In this document: piece after piece, positions 56,532 through 64,000 of the stretch
Numbering within the stretch: position 1 is the first letter of the stretch
Layout: every line of letters begins with the position of its first letter
Translations under genes and position numbers: made by a program
Origin: Saccharopolyspora soli
Lineage (GTDB): Bacteria; Actinomycetota; Actinomycetes; Mycobacteriales; Pseudonocardiaceae
Assembly: GCF_022678645.1 (NCBI RefSeq)
Contig: NZ_JALBWV010000041.1
Span: 1-64,000, forward strand
Length of the DNA: 64,000 nt
Reading direction: 5' to 3'
Notes under the pieces: generated by a model
Told to the model about the DNA's origin: nothing
What the model saw: the letters and a program-made list of their open reading frames with translations, nothing else
Databases searched by the model: none

Positions 56532-59500
56532 TCACCTAGGATTGTCTGATCTTCTCGGGCCCAATACTGTTCGATGGCTCTCGGGCAGGAGGTCGAACTC
56601 GGTCGCCTCGTACCCGATCACCGTAGCACCGTCTTCGGTGACGACGATGGCCCTGACGCCGATGTAGCGCACCCGCGGGAGATCTCGCGGATCGGTGATG
56701 TCGAGGTCGTAGGCGTCCTCAATCCGATCCGCGAGTTCTTCCTGGTCGCCCGCCCGCATCTTCGCCAAGATGGTTCGCAGGTAATCGGGGTGGCCTTGCT
56801 GAACGCGGACGTCGCCGTCGATGTCCCAACTGGCCTCGTAATCGGCGCGCGGACCCTTGGCCTCCGTGATGAGGAATTCGTCCTCGACCGGCTCGCGAAT
56901 CTGGTCGAATTCCCCGGACGCGCTGCGCCGCCCGACGTTTTCGGCATCCGCGCTGCCGGAATCGGGTTCGCCGGTCGTCGACGCGATTGGTTCGACATCC
57001 GCGTCTGCGCCCCAGTTCGCCCTGATGAAATCCCCGCTGAACTCGGCCGCCACGGCCTCGCCGGTTTCCTCACCGAGCTTGGTGCGAATCGTCGCGTAGT
57101 ACTTCTTGTTGTCGACCAGTTCGGGGTCCACGTACTGCTCGACTTCCTTCGACTTCGCCTCTTCGGGGAGGCCATGCGCCCGCTTGACCTCGGCGGCGGC
57201 GTCCGAATACGCGTCGTACGCGCGGACGGCGTCTTTGCCGATGTTCTCGCGGTTGTCGATTTCCAGTTGGCGTTGGTCGTTTTCGCGTCGGTGGCTTTCC
57301 ATGTTCCGGCGGACGTTGTTCCGAATCCGTTCCTGAGCGTCAGCCGAAAACGGATTCGACTCAACGCTCTTCGGGACGTACGGTTCCGGCGGGGCGACAT
57401 CGCTGGGCAGTATCGGATTGCCGTGCTTGTCCGATGTGACGCGCAGGCGTTTTTCGCCGAACTGGTCGTAGTTCTTGTTCGAGTACTTCCACACGAACTC
57501 CCTTCGCCCGTACTGGTTCGTCCGCTCGTAGTAGTGCGTGCGCAGGTAATCACCGTCGGCCAATTTTTCGCGCGGCGACATGCCGGATACGTCACCCCGG
57601 ACATCACGCCAGTCCTGCTTCGGACCAGTCTCCTCGTGCTGGGACGGGCCTGCCCCTTGGGCGTCGCCCGGCGTCCCCAACTCGTTCACCGCGGTTTCCA
57701 ACTGGTGCAACGCTTTTCGCAGCAGCGCGCTAGTGACCAGGTCGCGGACAGCCTGCTCCGGCCAGCCTCTGGGCAGCTCGATCATCACCGGTTCCGCCTG
57801 CTGCCAGCTGTTGTCGACCCAGCGCATGCTCGGGATGCGCAGCGTGGCCTCGGCTGCTTCGCCGGGTTGGACCTGAACGCGCAGTGCCAGGCCGTTCTCC
57901 CAGCGCAGTTCCCAAGTTCCGTCCTCCTGGCGCTGCGCGGACTCGACCGGTGCGCGTGCGAAGAATCGCTCGGCGGAAGCGAGCACGTCCACGTCGGAGG
58001 CGGCTTCGTGCTCGGCGACGACCTTCGCGGAGCCCAACGTCACCGGCTCGGATCGGCCCGGCTGCTGCGCCGTCGCACCCGGCGACACAGGATCTCCTTG
58101 CGGGGCAACGACTTGCGCCGAGGACGACCCGGAATCTCCTGATGGTCCGGTGGGACCCGGCGGGTTGGGTGCCGGTGGCGCGGATGGGCCGAAGTGCTCG
58201 GCGATCCGGTTGAGGGCTTGCAGGACCTGGTTGGCGACGTCGCCCCGGTGCACCGGGACTTCCACCACGACCGGATCGGCTGCTCGGGGCAGTCCGTCCG
58301 CCCCGATTCGGGTTGCCGGTAACCGGATCTCGACTTCATCGGACGCCGTCGCGCCGAAGTGGACCTCGGCCATCGCGCCGTTGGTGAACGCCACCACGGT
58401 GCGCGGATCGTTCCGGGTTCCGATGTCCACCTGCACGCCGCGCACGCCGACCTGCGCGAGTTCATCGCTCCCGAGGCCAGCCACGACCTCCCGGAGTCCA
58501 GCCAGATCCGGCCGCGTGGCGGGCACCTCGAACCGCTCGGCACGAGGTTGGCGGCTCGGGCCGTGCGCCTCTTCGGCCTGGTAGGTCGCGAACCGCCCGA
58601 ACAGGTCGGCTTGTTCCAACTCCGGCCGGTGGTCGCGCAGCGCGGCGCGGAAGTTGCCCTCCAACGACCGCGCGTTGCCGGGCGCCGCCGAGGGCTCGGG
58701 CCGTTCCATCGAGGTGGTGGCGCGGTGCAGCTGGTCCACGCTGGTGTACTCGACCGACCGGGCGGGCTGGTGCACGCGGTGCCATGCCTTGCGGACGTTC
58801 TGGATCACCGGCCCGGACGCCGCCAGGGCAGCGCCGAACGCGGCGCCGGAGGGACCCAGCGGAGTGCCCGCCGTCAGCTGCATCACCCCGATGCCACCGA
58901 GCGAGGCGTTGGCCACGTACGAAGCCTGCGGGCCGAGCTTCGAACCCACCCGGCCCTGCTTCGTCTCGATGGTCCAGCCGATCTTGGTCAGGTAGGCGGT
59001 GGCCGCGGTCAACGTGGTCGCCGCGACCGCGCCGAAGACGTTGCCCGTCGCCAACTGCTGGCCGAGCAGCACCAGGTTCGCCCCGGTCAGGCCGCCCCAG
59101 CCGACGATGTTCTGCAGGAAGCGCAGCTTCGGGTGCAGGCCGACGTCCCACTGCTTCCAGATGCCCGGCAGGGTCGCCGCCAGGAACGGCGCGGCCACCA
59201 CGGTGTAGGCGATGCCGGTGGCGAGCGTCCAGCCGGTGCCGGTGCTGGCCTGCGCCAGGCTGGACGCCAGGTTGACCAGCCAGGTGACCGGCGTGCCGAT
59301 GGCGACGGCCCGCTCCAGCCGCTTCGAGGCCGCCCCACCGGTGCCGCCGTACACGTCGCGGTTGAGGTAGTCGGTCAGCCGCGAGAACAGCATGACCGCG
59401 ACCTGCACCCGGTCTTCCATGGTTTCGCCGCTGGCGGTGTTCAGCGGCGTGGAGATGACCGCCTGGTAGTCGGTCAGGAATTCGTTGATCCGGCGCTGGA

Positions 59501-62500
59501 ACTGCACGTTCGCGTTGTCCAGGATCTCCTTGAAGACCTCCCGGCCCGCCCGGCCGAGCGGATTGATGTTGTCCGGCAGGTACTTCTGGATCAGCCGACC
59601 CAGCGTCTCGACCGCGTCCGGGTCCAGCCTGCCGCGTTCCACCAGCGATTCGGTGAGGGCGCGGATCTTCTGCGAATGCAGCAGTTTGGCGTTGCCCAGC
59701 ATGCTGCGGGTGACGAACGCGACGCTGCCCGCCAGCGCGAGCGATCCGGCGAGTACCGGAGAAGCCGTCAGGCCCACCGCCGTGGCGCCCGCGACGCCGA
59801 GCGCCGCTCCGGTCATGCCCACCAGGTTCCGGCGGCGCACCCGCTTCTGGACCTGGGCCAGTTCCCGGTCCCGGTCCTGCTGGCCGCGCTCGGTTTCCTC
59901 GACGGTGTCACGCACCAGGCCGACGAGATCGTCCTGACCGGCATCCCTGGTGTACATCGTGGCGACGATCGCTTCCAGGGTCAGCGGGTTGGTGGTGAGG
60001 CCGTCCGCTTCGGCCGCGACCCGCAGGTCCCGCGTGGTCCGCTCGGCGTGCTGCCGTTCCTGCTCCGCCAGCTGGTGGTTGCGGATGATGTCCTTGGCCA
60101 GGCCCGTGGCGGCCAGCCGTTCGCGCTTGGCGTGGTCGGAATCGACCACGTTGGTCGCGGCGATCAGGGACCGCATCTGCTGGTTGTTGCGCCAGTCGCC
60201 CGGCCCGACGGCGGTTTCCGGGTTCGGCACGAAGCCCTCGGCCAACAGCTGGTCGGCGCGCTGCCGGATCTGCTGGACGCGTTCCGCGGAGAACTCCGCG
60301 AAGAACCCCTCCCAAGCCGCGCGGTGCGCGGAGAAGTACTCGTCGACGAAGTGCTGCTTGCCCGCCTGGATCGAGCCGTCCACCAGCCGGTCGAAGTTGT
60401 CGCGGGTGATTTTGCGGGCCAGGTCCTCGCCTCGGTCGGCGCTGAGCTCCCGGAGGATCGGCTCAAGCTCGTTGTAGGGCCGCGTGTAGTGCGCGCCCGG
60501 CTGCGGGTTGATGGTGTCGGAACCGTAGAGCAGCCGATCGCCGTGCACCCGCACCAGCTCGACGAACTCCTGCCGGACCGCGTCGTCGCGCAGGTACTGG
60601 CCGAGCGGGCTCCAGGAGAAGTCGAAGTTCAGCCCCGGCACCAAGTCCAGCGCCCGGCGAACGAACTGGAGGTGCTGCACGGTCAGCGAGGTCCAGTTGC
60701 CGACCCCGAGGTGCGCCCAGACCAGCCGGTTCGTCGCCAGGTCGGGATTTTCTGCCAGCAGCGCCAACATCGGCACCAGGCCGCGCTCGTCCGGCGGGCC
60801 GGAGACCATCAGCCCGTTGGTGTTCAGCCGGGCCAGCCCGTTGTCGGAGTGCAGCAGCTGCATGGTGCCCAGCACCTGGTGGGCGCGCATCTTCTCCAGC
60901 AGGTACGGGTTGAACTTGCTCGGCGCGGTGCTGTTCAGGCTCTCCGCGGCGATCGACCTCCCGGCCGCGCGCAGCAGGTTCTTCAGCTCCACGACGTTGC
61001 CGACGAGGGTGTCGAAGAACTCCAACTGCTGCTCGGCTTGCGCTGCCGCCTGGTAGGGGCTGCCGTCCGCCGGGAACAGCCTGGCGAGTTCCGGACCGAG
61101 CCGCGCGCGTTCGAGTTCGCCGTCCTGCAACGCCTGCTTGACGGCCTTCGCCGCCTCGATGAGCTGGCCGAGGTGGGCGACCCACGCCGGGTTGTAGATG
61201 GTGTTGGTCTCCCGCCCGAGCAGCCGGTCCACGAGTTCCTTGCGCCCGGTCTCCTCGCCGTTGACGTAGGCGCCGTGCACCATCACCGAGCCGAGCTGGC
61301 TGCCCATCGAGCCGGGGATGTCCCAGCGGGTGCCGACGGAGCCGACGACGGCCCGTTCCTTGAGGTGGTCGGGCAGTTGGTCGTGCAGGTCGTACATCCA
61401 GGCGTCGACGTACTTGCCCTGCAGTTCCAGGAAGCCGGTGGTGCCTTCCAACAGGCCCATCCGCAGCACCGACAGGGTGCCGTAGTAGAAGGTGCCGCTG
61501 CCCGCCGCGAGGCCGAAGCCGCGTTCCCGGATACCGGAGATCAGCACTCGACCTTCGGCGCCTCGATTTTCCAGGTCTTGCAACAACCTCGCCGGGTTGA
61601 CGTAGCGCTCCAGGGCGTAGCCGAGCAGGTGCAGGTGGATGTCGCTGGCGTAGCGGAAGCCCACGCGCGGCTTGCCGATCATCCCGGCGGTGTCCTCGGA
61701 GACGCCCAGCGCGCGCAGTTCGTCGACCAGGTTCGGGCTGGTCGGTTGCAGACCTTCGAAAGCGGTGCGGTTCGCCCGCGCCGCCGGAGCCAGCGATTCG
61801 CGGGCGGTCATCCGGCCCCAGGTCCGGGACATGAACCGGTCGATCTGGAGCAGCTTGTCCACCAGCGCGACCCGATGGGCGGCTGGCTGTTCGGCGCGGC
61901 CCGGACTGGTGACCTGCCCGGTGATCAGGGCGATCTCGGCTTGCGCGAGCCTGGTGCGGTTGCCGATCTCCTGGTGCGTCAAACCGGCATCGCTGGCCTT
62001 CTTGACGATCTCGCGCAGCTCCGTCACGTACCTGGCGTGCTCCTGGAGCCGTCGTTGCTCGGCGCGGCGCAACCCCTCGACGGCCTCATCCAGCCGCCCT
62101 TCCAGCTCCTTGACGGCACGGGCGGCCTGGTTCAGGGCTTGCACCGCGCTCTGCGGCCCGCGAGGCGCGGCTTGGAGCTGTCCGGATGCGATGAAGCGCA
62201 CCGGCATGCGCAGCACGTGCGCGACGTTGCCGGGCCGCTGCGCGGCGAGTTCTCGGGCCAGCGCTGTCCGTTGCTCGGCGTACTCCTGCCGCAGGCTCTG
62301 CACGTACTGCCACTGAACGCGATACCCGGATTCGGCTTGCCGTCGCAGGGGTTCGTAGACGCGGACGACCTCGTGCAGGTCCCATCGCACGCCGACCATG
62401 CCGCGGATGCCCCGCTTGACGTCGCCGGGCAGGTCGTTCGGGTCGAGTGCCGGGGCTTCCGGTACAACGGCCGCCGCGAGTTCCGCTTCGGAGTCGGCGC

Positions 62501-64000
62501 GCAGCAGGTCCCGGTCGGCGTCGGCTTTCAGGAGGTCCAGCACCGGATCGGCGATGCGGGCCGCCTTGCGTTCGGACAGGCCGCTGTCCAGCGCGCGCTC
62601 GCGGGCTTCGGTGATCTCGGTCTGCGCGGTTTCGGCGACGTTGGCCAGCCGCTGTTCGGCCCGCTCGACCGCGGCTGCCGAGCGGGCCTTGTGCGCCAGC
62701 AGCTTCTCGTAGTGCTGGGCGGCCATCGCGAGTACTTCGGTGGCGGGTGCTCGCAGGATTTCCGGTGGCAGGCTCGCCGGTTTGGGGACGAAGTCGGCTT
62801 CCACCGGGGCATCGGTGCCGCGCGTCAGGCCCGGTTCGAGGATCTTCGCGCGGACCTCGCCCCTGGGCAGTTCCAGCGCCTCCGCCAGGACGTCGACCAG
62901 GGAGTCGGTGTTCGGGTCCAGCCCGGCGAACTCCACGACCCGGACGGCCAGCCACTTGACCCAGTTCGACCGGTCCGCGATCTTGCCCGCCAGGTCGGCG
63001 TCCACGGCACGGGCGGTGGCCAACTGTTGCCTGGCCCGGTGCACCGGTTGGTGGGAACTGCCCACGTCAGACTGGAAGGCGCGCGCAGCGGGAGACCGCG
63101 GCTCGGCCGGGAGCAGGCCGAACGCCCGGCGGCGGGGCGTGTTGTCCGCACTGCTATCGGGGGTATCAGGAGTCGCCGCGACAGCAGTGGTCTGCGGTGT
63201 CACGAGCTCCGCCACTCCGGCGGGTCGGCGTGCTCCGGCGAGGATTTCTTCGCGGTGGCGGGCGAGTTCGGGCTGCGGCGACTGGACGAGCTCTTGATCG
63301 ATGCGGGCCGCGTGGCGGCGGGCGACCGAGGCTTCCGGCGTCTCCAGCCGCAGCACCACCGCGTTTCCGTTGCGCGGATCCCGCCAGGTGGTGACCAGGC
63401 CCGGATCGCCGGTCTGCCAGCCATCGGCGGTGCCGTCGCGCTCGAAACCCGAGTCGGTGAGTGCGCGCAGCAGGTCTTGCGCGTCGTCCGCGAACGTCTC
63501 CGTGTCCGGCATGCGCACCGAGTAACGCGCGTGCGCGTCGGTCGGCGCGAGTGGATCTAGCAGCAGCTTCACGCCGGGTACGGCGTTGACGATGGCCGCG
63601 TGCATCGGCTGGGTCGTCGCGTCGAGGGTGATGCCCAACGACCGGTCCGCGATCTCGCCAAGTCCTGCGGTCAGGTCGTGCACCTCGGCGAGCGCCCGCC
63701 GCATCGTCGTGTCGGTCAGCAGCTTCTGCTGGCTCTCGCTGTCCGGAGTTTTGCCGGAGATCGTGACCTGCACCGGACTGACCTGCACCAACTGCCCGTC
63801 CCGGACGGCGAGTTCCGGGGGTGTGACCCGGTAGCGCCCGGCGGGCAGTTCGGCGTCGACCTGGAACGCGGCGTGCACGGTGGAGGTCGGGTAGTGCAGC
63901 CGCACCGCGTTGCCGTCCACCGCCGCCGCCAGCGGTGCTCGGCTGCCGGGCTCGCCCGCCGCGCTGGTCAGGCGGTCGAGGAACTTCCTGGCGTGCTGGC
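56532..64000 (-). CDS. giant polymorphic toxin, C-terminal 2,489 codons (N-terminus beyond window)
   Basis: The frame is open to the window edge, so the start lies outside. From N to C: disordered/coiled-coil sequence (about 61900-63900); an amidohydrolase-like barrel at about 60450-61680 with SDIHLHLLGY (HxH), QLLHSDNG, LVWAHLGVGNW and RLLYGSDTIN in the expected metal-ligand order; hydrophobic segments at 59700-59830 and 58800-59310, about six spans; a Pro/Gln/Ser linker (57600-58300); and a charged terminal domain (56570-57600). The latter holds EDEFLITEAKG, then VQQGHPDYLRTIL, resembling the E-x-K core of PD-(D/E)XK nucleases. An Imm49 gene follows immediately. Confidence 0.85.
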   Translation of the reverse strand, partial: QHARKFLDRLTSAAGEPGSRAPLAAAVDGNAVRLHYPTSTVHAAFQVDAELPAGRYRVTPPELAVRDGQLVQVSPVQVTISGKTPDSESQQKLLTDTTMRRALAEVHDLTAGLGEIADRSLGITLDATTQPMHAAIVNAVPGVKLLLDPLAPTDAHARYSVRMPDTETFADDAQDLLRALTDSGFERDGTADGWQTGDPGLVTTWRDPRNGNAVVLRLETPEASVARRHAARIDQELVQSPQPELARHREEILAGARRPAGVAELVTPQTTAVAATPDTPDSSADNTPRRRAFGLLPAEPRSPAARAFQSDVGSSHQPVHRARQQLATARAVDADLAGKIADRSNWVKWLAVRVVEFAGLDPNTDSLVDVLAEALELPRGEVRAKILEPGLTRGTDAPVEADFVPKPASLPPEILRAPATEVLAMAAQHYEKLLAHKARSAAAVERAEQRLANVAETAQTEITEARERALDSGLSERKAARIADPVLDLLKADADRDLLRADSEAELAAAVVPEAPALDPNDLPGDVKRGIRGMVGVRWDLHEVVRVYEPLRRQAESGYRVQWQYVQSLRQEYAEQRTALARELAAQRPGNVAHVLRMPVRFIASGQLQAAPRGPQSAVQALNQAARAVKELEGRLDEAVEGLRRAEQRRLQEHARYVTELREIVKKASDAGLTHQEIGNRTRLAQAEIALITGQVTSPGRAEQPAAHRVALVDKLLQIDRFMSRTWGRMTARESLAPAARANRTAFEGLQPTSPNLVDELRALGVSEDTAGMIGKPRVGFRYASDIHLHLLGYALERYVNPARLLQDLENRGAEGRVLISGIRERGFGLAAGSGTFYYGTLSVLRMGLLEGTTGFLELQGKYVDAWMYDLHDQLPDHLKERAVVGSVGTRWDIPGSMGSQLGSVMVHGAYVNGEETGRKELVDRLLGRETNTIYNPAWVAHLGQLIEAAKAVKQALQDGELERARLGPELARLFPADGSPYQAAAQAEQQLEFFDTLVGNVVELKNLLRAAGRSIAAESLNSTAPSKFNPYLLEKMRAHQVLGTMQLLHSDNGLARLNTNGLMVSGPPDERGLVPMLALLAENPDLATNRLVWAHLGVGNWTSLTVQHLQFVRRALDLVPGLNFDFSWSPLGQYLRDDAVRQEFVELVRVHGDRLLYGSDTINPQPGAHYTRPYNELEPILRELSADRGEDLARKITRDNFDRLVDGSIQAGKQHFVDEYFSAHRAAWEGFFAEFSAERVQQIRQRADQLLAEGFVPNPETAVGPGDWRNNQQMRSLIAATNVVDSDHAKRERLAATGLAKDIIRNHQLAEQERQHAERTTRDLRVAAEADGLTTNPLTLEAIVATMYTRDAGQDDLVGLVRDTVEETERGQQDRDRELAQVQKRVRRRNLVGMTGAALGVAGATAVGLTASPVLAGSLALAGSVAFVTRSMLGNAKLLHSQKIRALTESLVERGRLDPDAVETLGRLIQKYLPDNINPLGRAGREVFKEILDNANVQFQRRINEFLTDYQAVISTPLNTASGETMEDRVQVAVMLFSRLTDYLNRDVYGGTGGAASKRLERAVAIGTPVTWLVNLASSLAQASTGTGWTLATGIAYTVVAAPFLAATLPGIWKQWDVGLHPKLRFLQNIVGWGGLTGANLVLLGQQLATGNVFGAVAATTLTAATAYLTKIGWTIETKQGRVGSKLGPQASYVANASLGGIGVMQLTAGTPLGPSGAAFGAALAASGPVIQNVRKAWHRVHQPARSVEYTSVDQLHRATTSMERPEPSAAPGNARSLEGNFRAALRDHRPELEQADLFGRFATYQAEEAHGPSRQPRAERFEVPATRPDLAGLREVVAGLGSDELAQVGVRGVQVDIGTRNDPRTVVAFTNGAMAEVHFGATASDEVEIRLPATRIGADGLPRAADPVVVEVPVHRGDVANQVLQALNRIAEHFGPSAPPAPNPPGPTGPSGDSGSSSAQVVAPQGDPVSPGATAQQPGRSEPVTLGSAKVVAEHEAASDVDVLASAERFFARAPVESAQRQEDGTWELRWENGLALRVQVQPGEAAEATLRIPSMRWVDNSWQQAEPVMIELPRGWPEQAVRDLVTSALLRKALHQLETAVNELGTPGDAQGAGPSQHEETGPKQDWRDVRGDVSGMSPREKLADGDYLRTHYYERTNQYGRREFVWKYSNKNYDQFGEKRLRVTSDKHGNPILPSDVAPPEPYVPKSVESNPFSADAQERIRNNVRRNMESHRRENDQRQLEIDNRENIGKDAVRAYDAYSDAAAEVKRAHGLPEEAKSKEVEQYVDPELVDNKKYYATIRTKLGEETGEAVAAEFSGDFIRANWGADADVEPIASTTGEPDSGSADAENVGRRSASGEFDQIREPVEDEFLITEAKGPRADYEASWDIDGDVRVQQGHPDYLRTILAKMRAGDQEELADRIEDAYDLDITDPRDLPRVRYIGVRAIVVTEDGATVIGYEATEFDLLPESHRTVLGPRRSDNPR

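Noticed and set aside
58359..63560. 1733-codon open frame on the plus strand opposite the giant toxin gene
   Set aside because: It is a GC-skew shadow of the minus-strand gene: the composition is Arg/Gly/Val/Asp-heavy with no motifs, and the opposite frame has clear domains.

Overview
The window is a chromosome segment from a high-GC actinomycete. Base composition is about 70% G+C, with heavy use of GTG and occasional TTG starts and several apparently leaderless genes. The blocks hbhA with its XRE regulator and DUF2516 protein, and accD1-accA1-fadE19 with a divergent TetR gene, match arrangements known from Mycobacterium. The large SARP-type regulator, MocR regulator, CHAT/TPR protein and giant secreted-toxin gene point to a filamentous actinomycete, most likely Pseudonocardiaceae (Saccharopolyspora-like). 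The genus is an inference. Bases 1-168 contain only C and G in long runs and look like a sequencing or assembly artefact at a contig edge.

Layout. 174-4318: YbaK-type deacylase, alpha/beta hydrolase, the XRE-hbhA-DUF2516 block, a VOC protein and a CGNR zinc-finger regulator. 4354-7026: DUF445 membrane protein and dapC. 7144-12040: a co-directional run of subtilase (S8), ECF sigma factor, small beta-rich protein and TPR-CHAT protease, beside a divergent exported Pro-rich protein (12292-12969). 13267-15421: YczR/YczE-type MocR regulator and membrane protein pair. 15773-18918: GIDE membrane protein, AlkD-type repair protein, and a TetR/SDR pair. 19001-19485: a tyrosine-integrase remnant beside a tRNA-Glu/Asp/Phe cluster. 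19803-22030: ArpA-like TetR, a 79-residue protein, a copper-chaperone-like protein and a ribbon-helix-helix protein. 22111-27659: leucine/isovalerate catabolism operon with its TetR regulator. 27826-33072: ctaD, MarR, exported arylsulfotransferase-like protein and MFS transporter. 33191-39523: reductases, FAD monooxygenase, MetE-like methyltransferase, YigZ, and TetR with a DUF418 protein. 39684-43210: NarL-type two-component system bracketed by two PAP2 phosphatases. 43486-51680: exported chorismate mutase, NmrA, LLM oxidoreductase, aldo/keto reductase, MmyB-like regulator, and a 1084-residue XRE-SARP-NB-ARC-TPR regulator. 51905-64000: two SseB-like paralogues around a beta-helix/CbbX-type AAA+ fusion, then an Imm49 immunity gene and, upstream of it on the same strand, the last ~2,490 codons of a giant polymorphic toxin that runs off the window.

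Two loci look like systems that could be new. The first is the right-hand block: toxin and immunity gene separated by 2 nt, next to a beta-helix::AAA+ protein between two SseB paralogues. The second is the subtilase/ECF sigma/TPR-CHAT block, which has two complete protease active sites and a transcription factor in one co-directional run.

Separate from the genes, the intergenic space carries dispersed palindromic repeats. One is a 44-bp palindrome present three times, whose arm changes preserve RNA pairing. Another is a GATTTCGCGCGAAATC-type palindrome occurring singly and as doublets with a fixed 26-bp gap. A third recurring motif contains GTGAGGGGCACC. Most copies lie between convergent genes.
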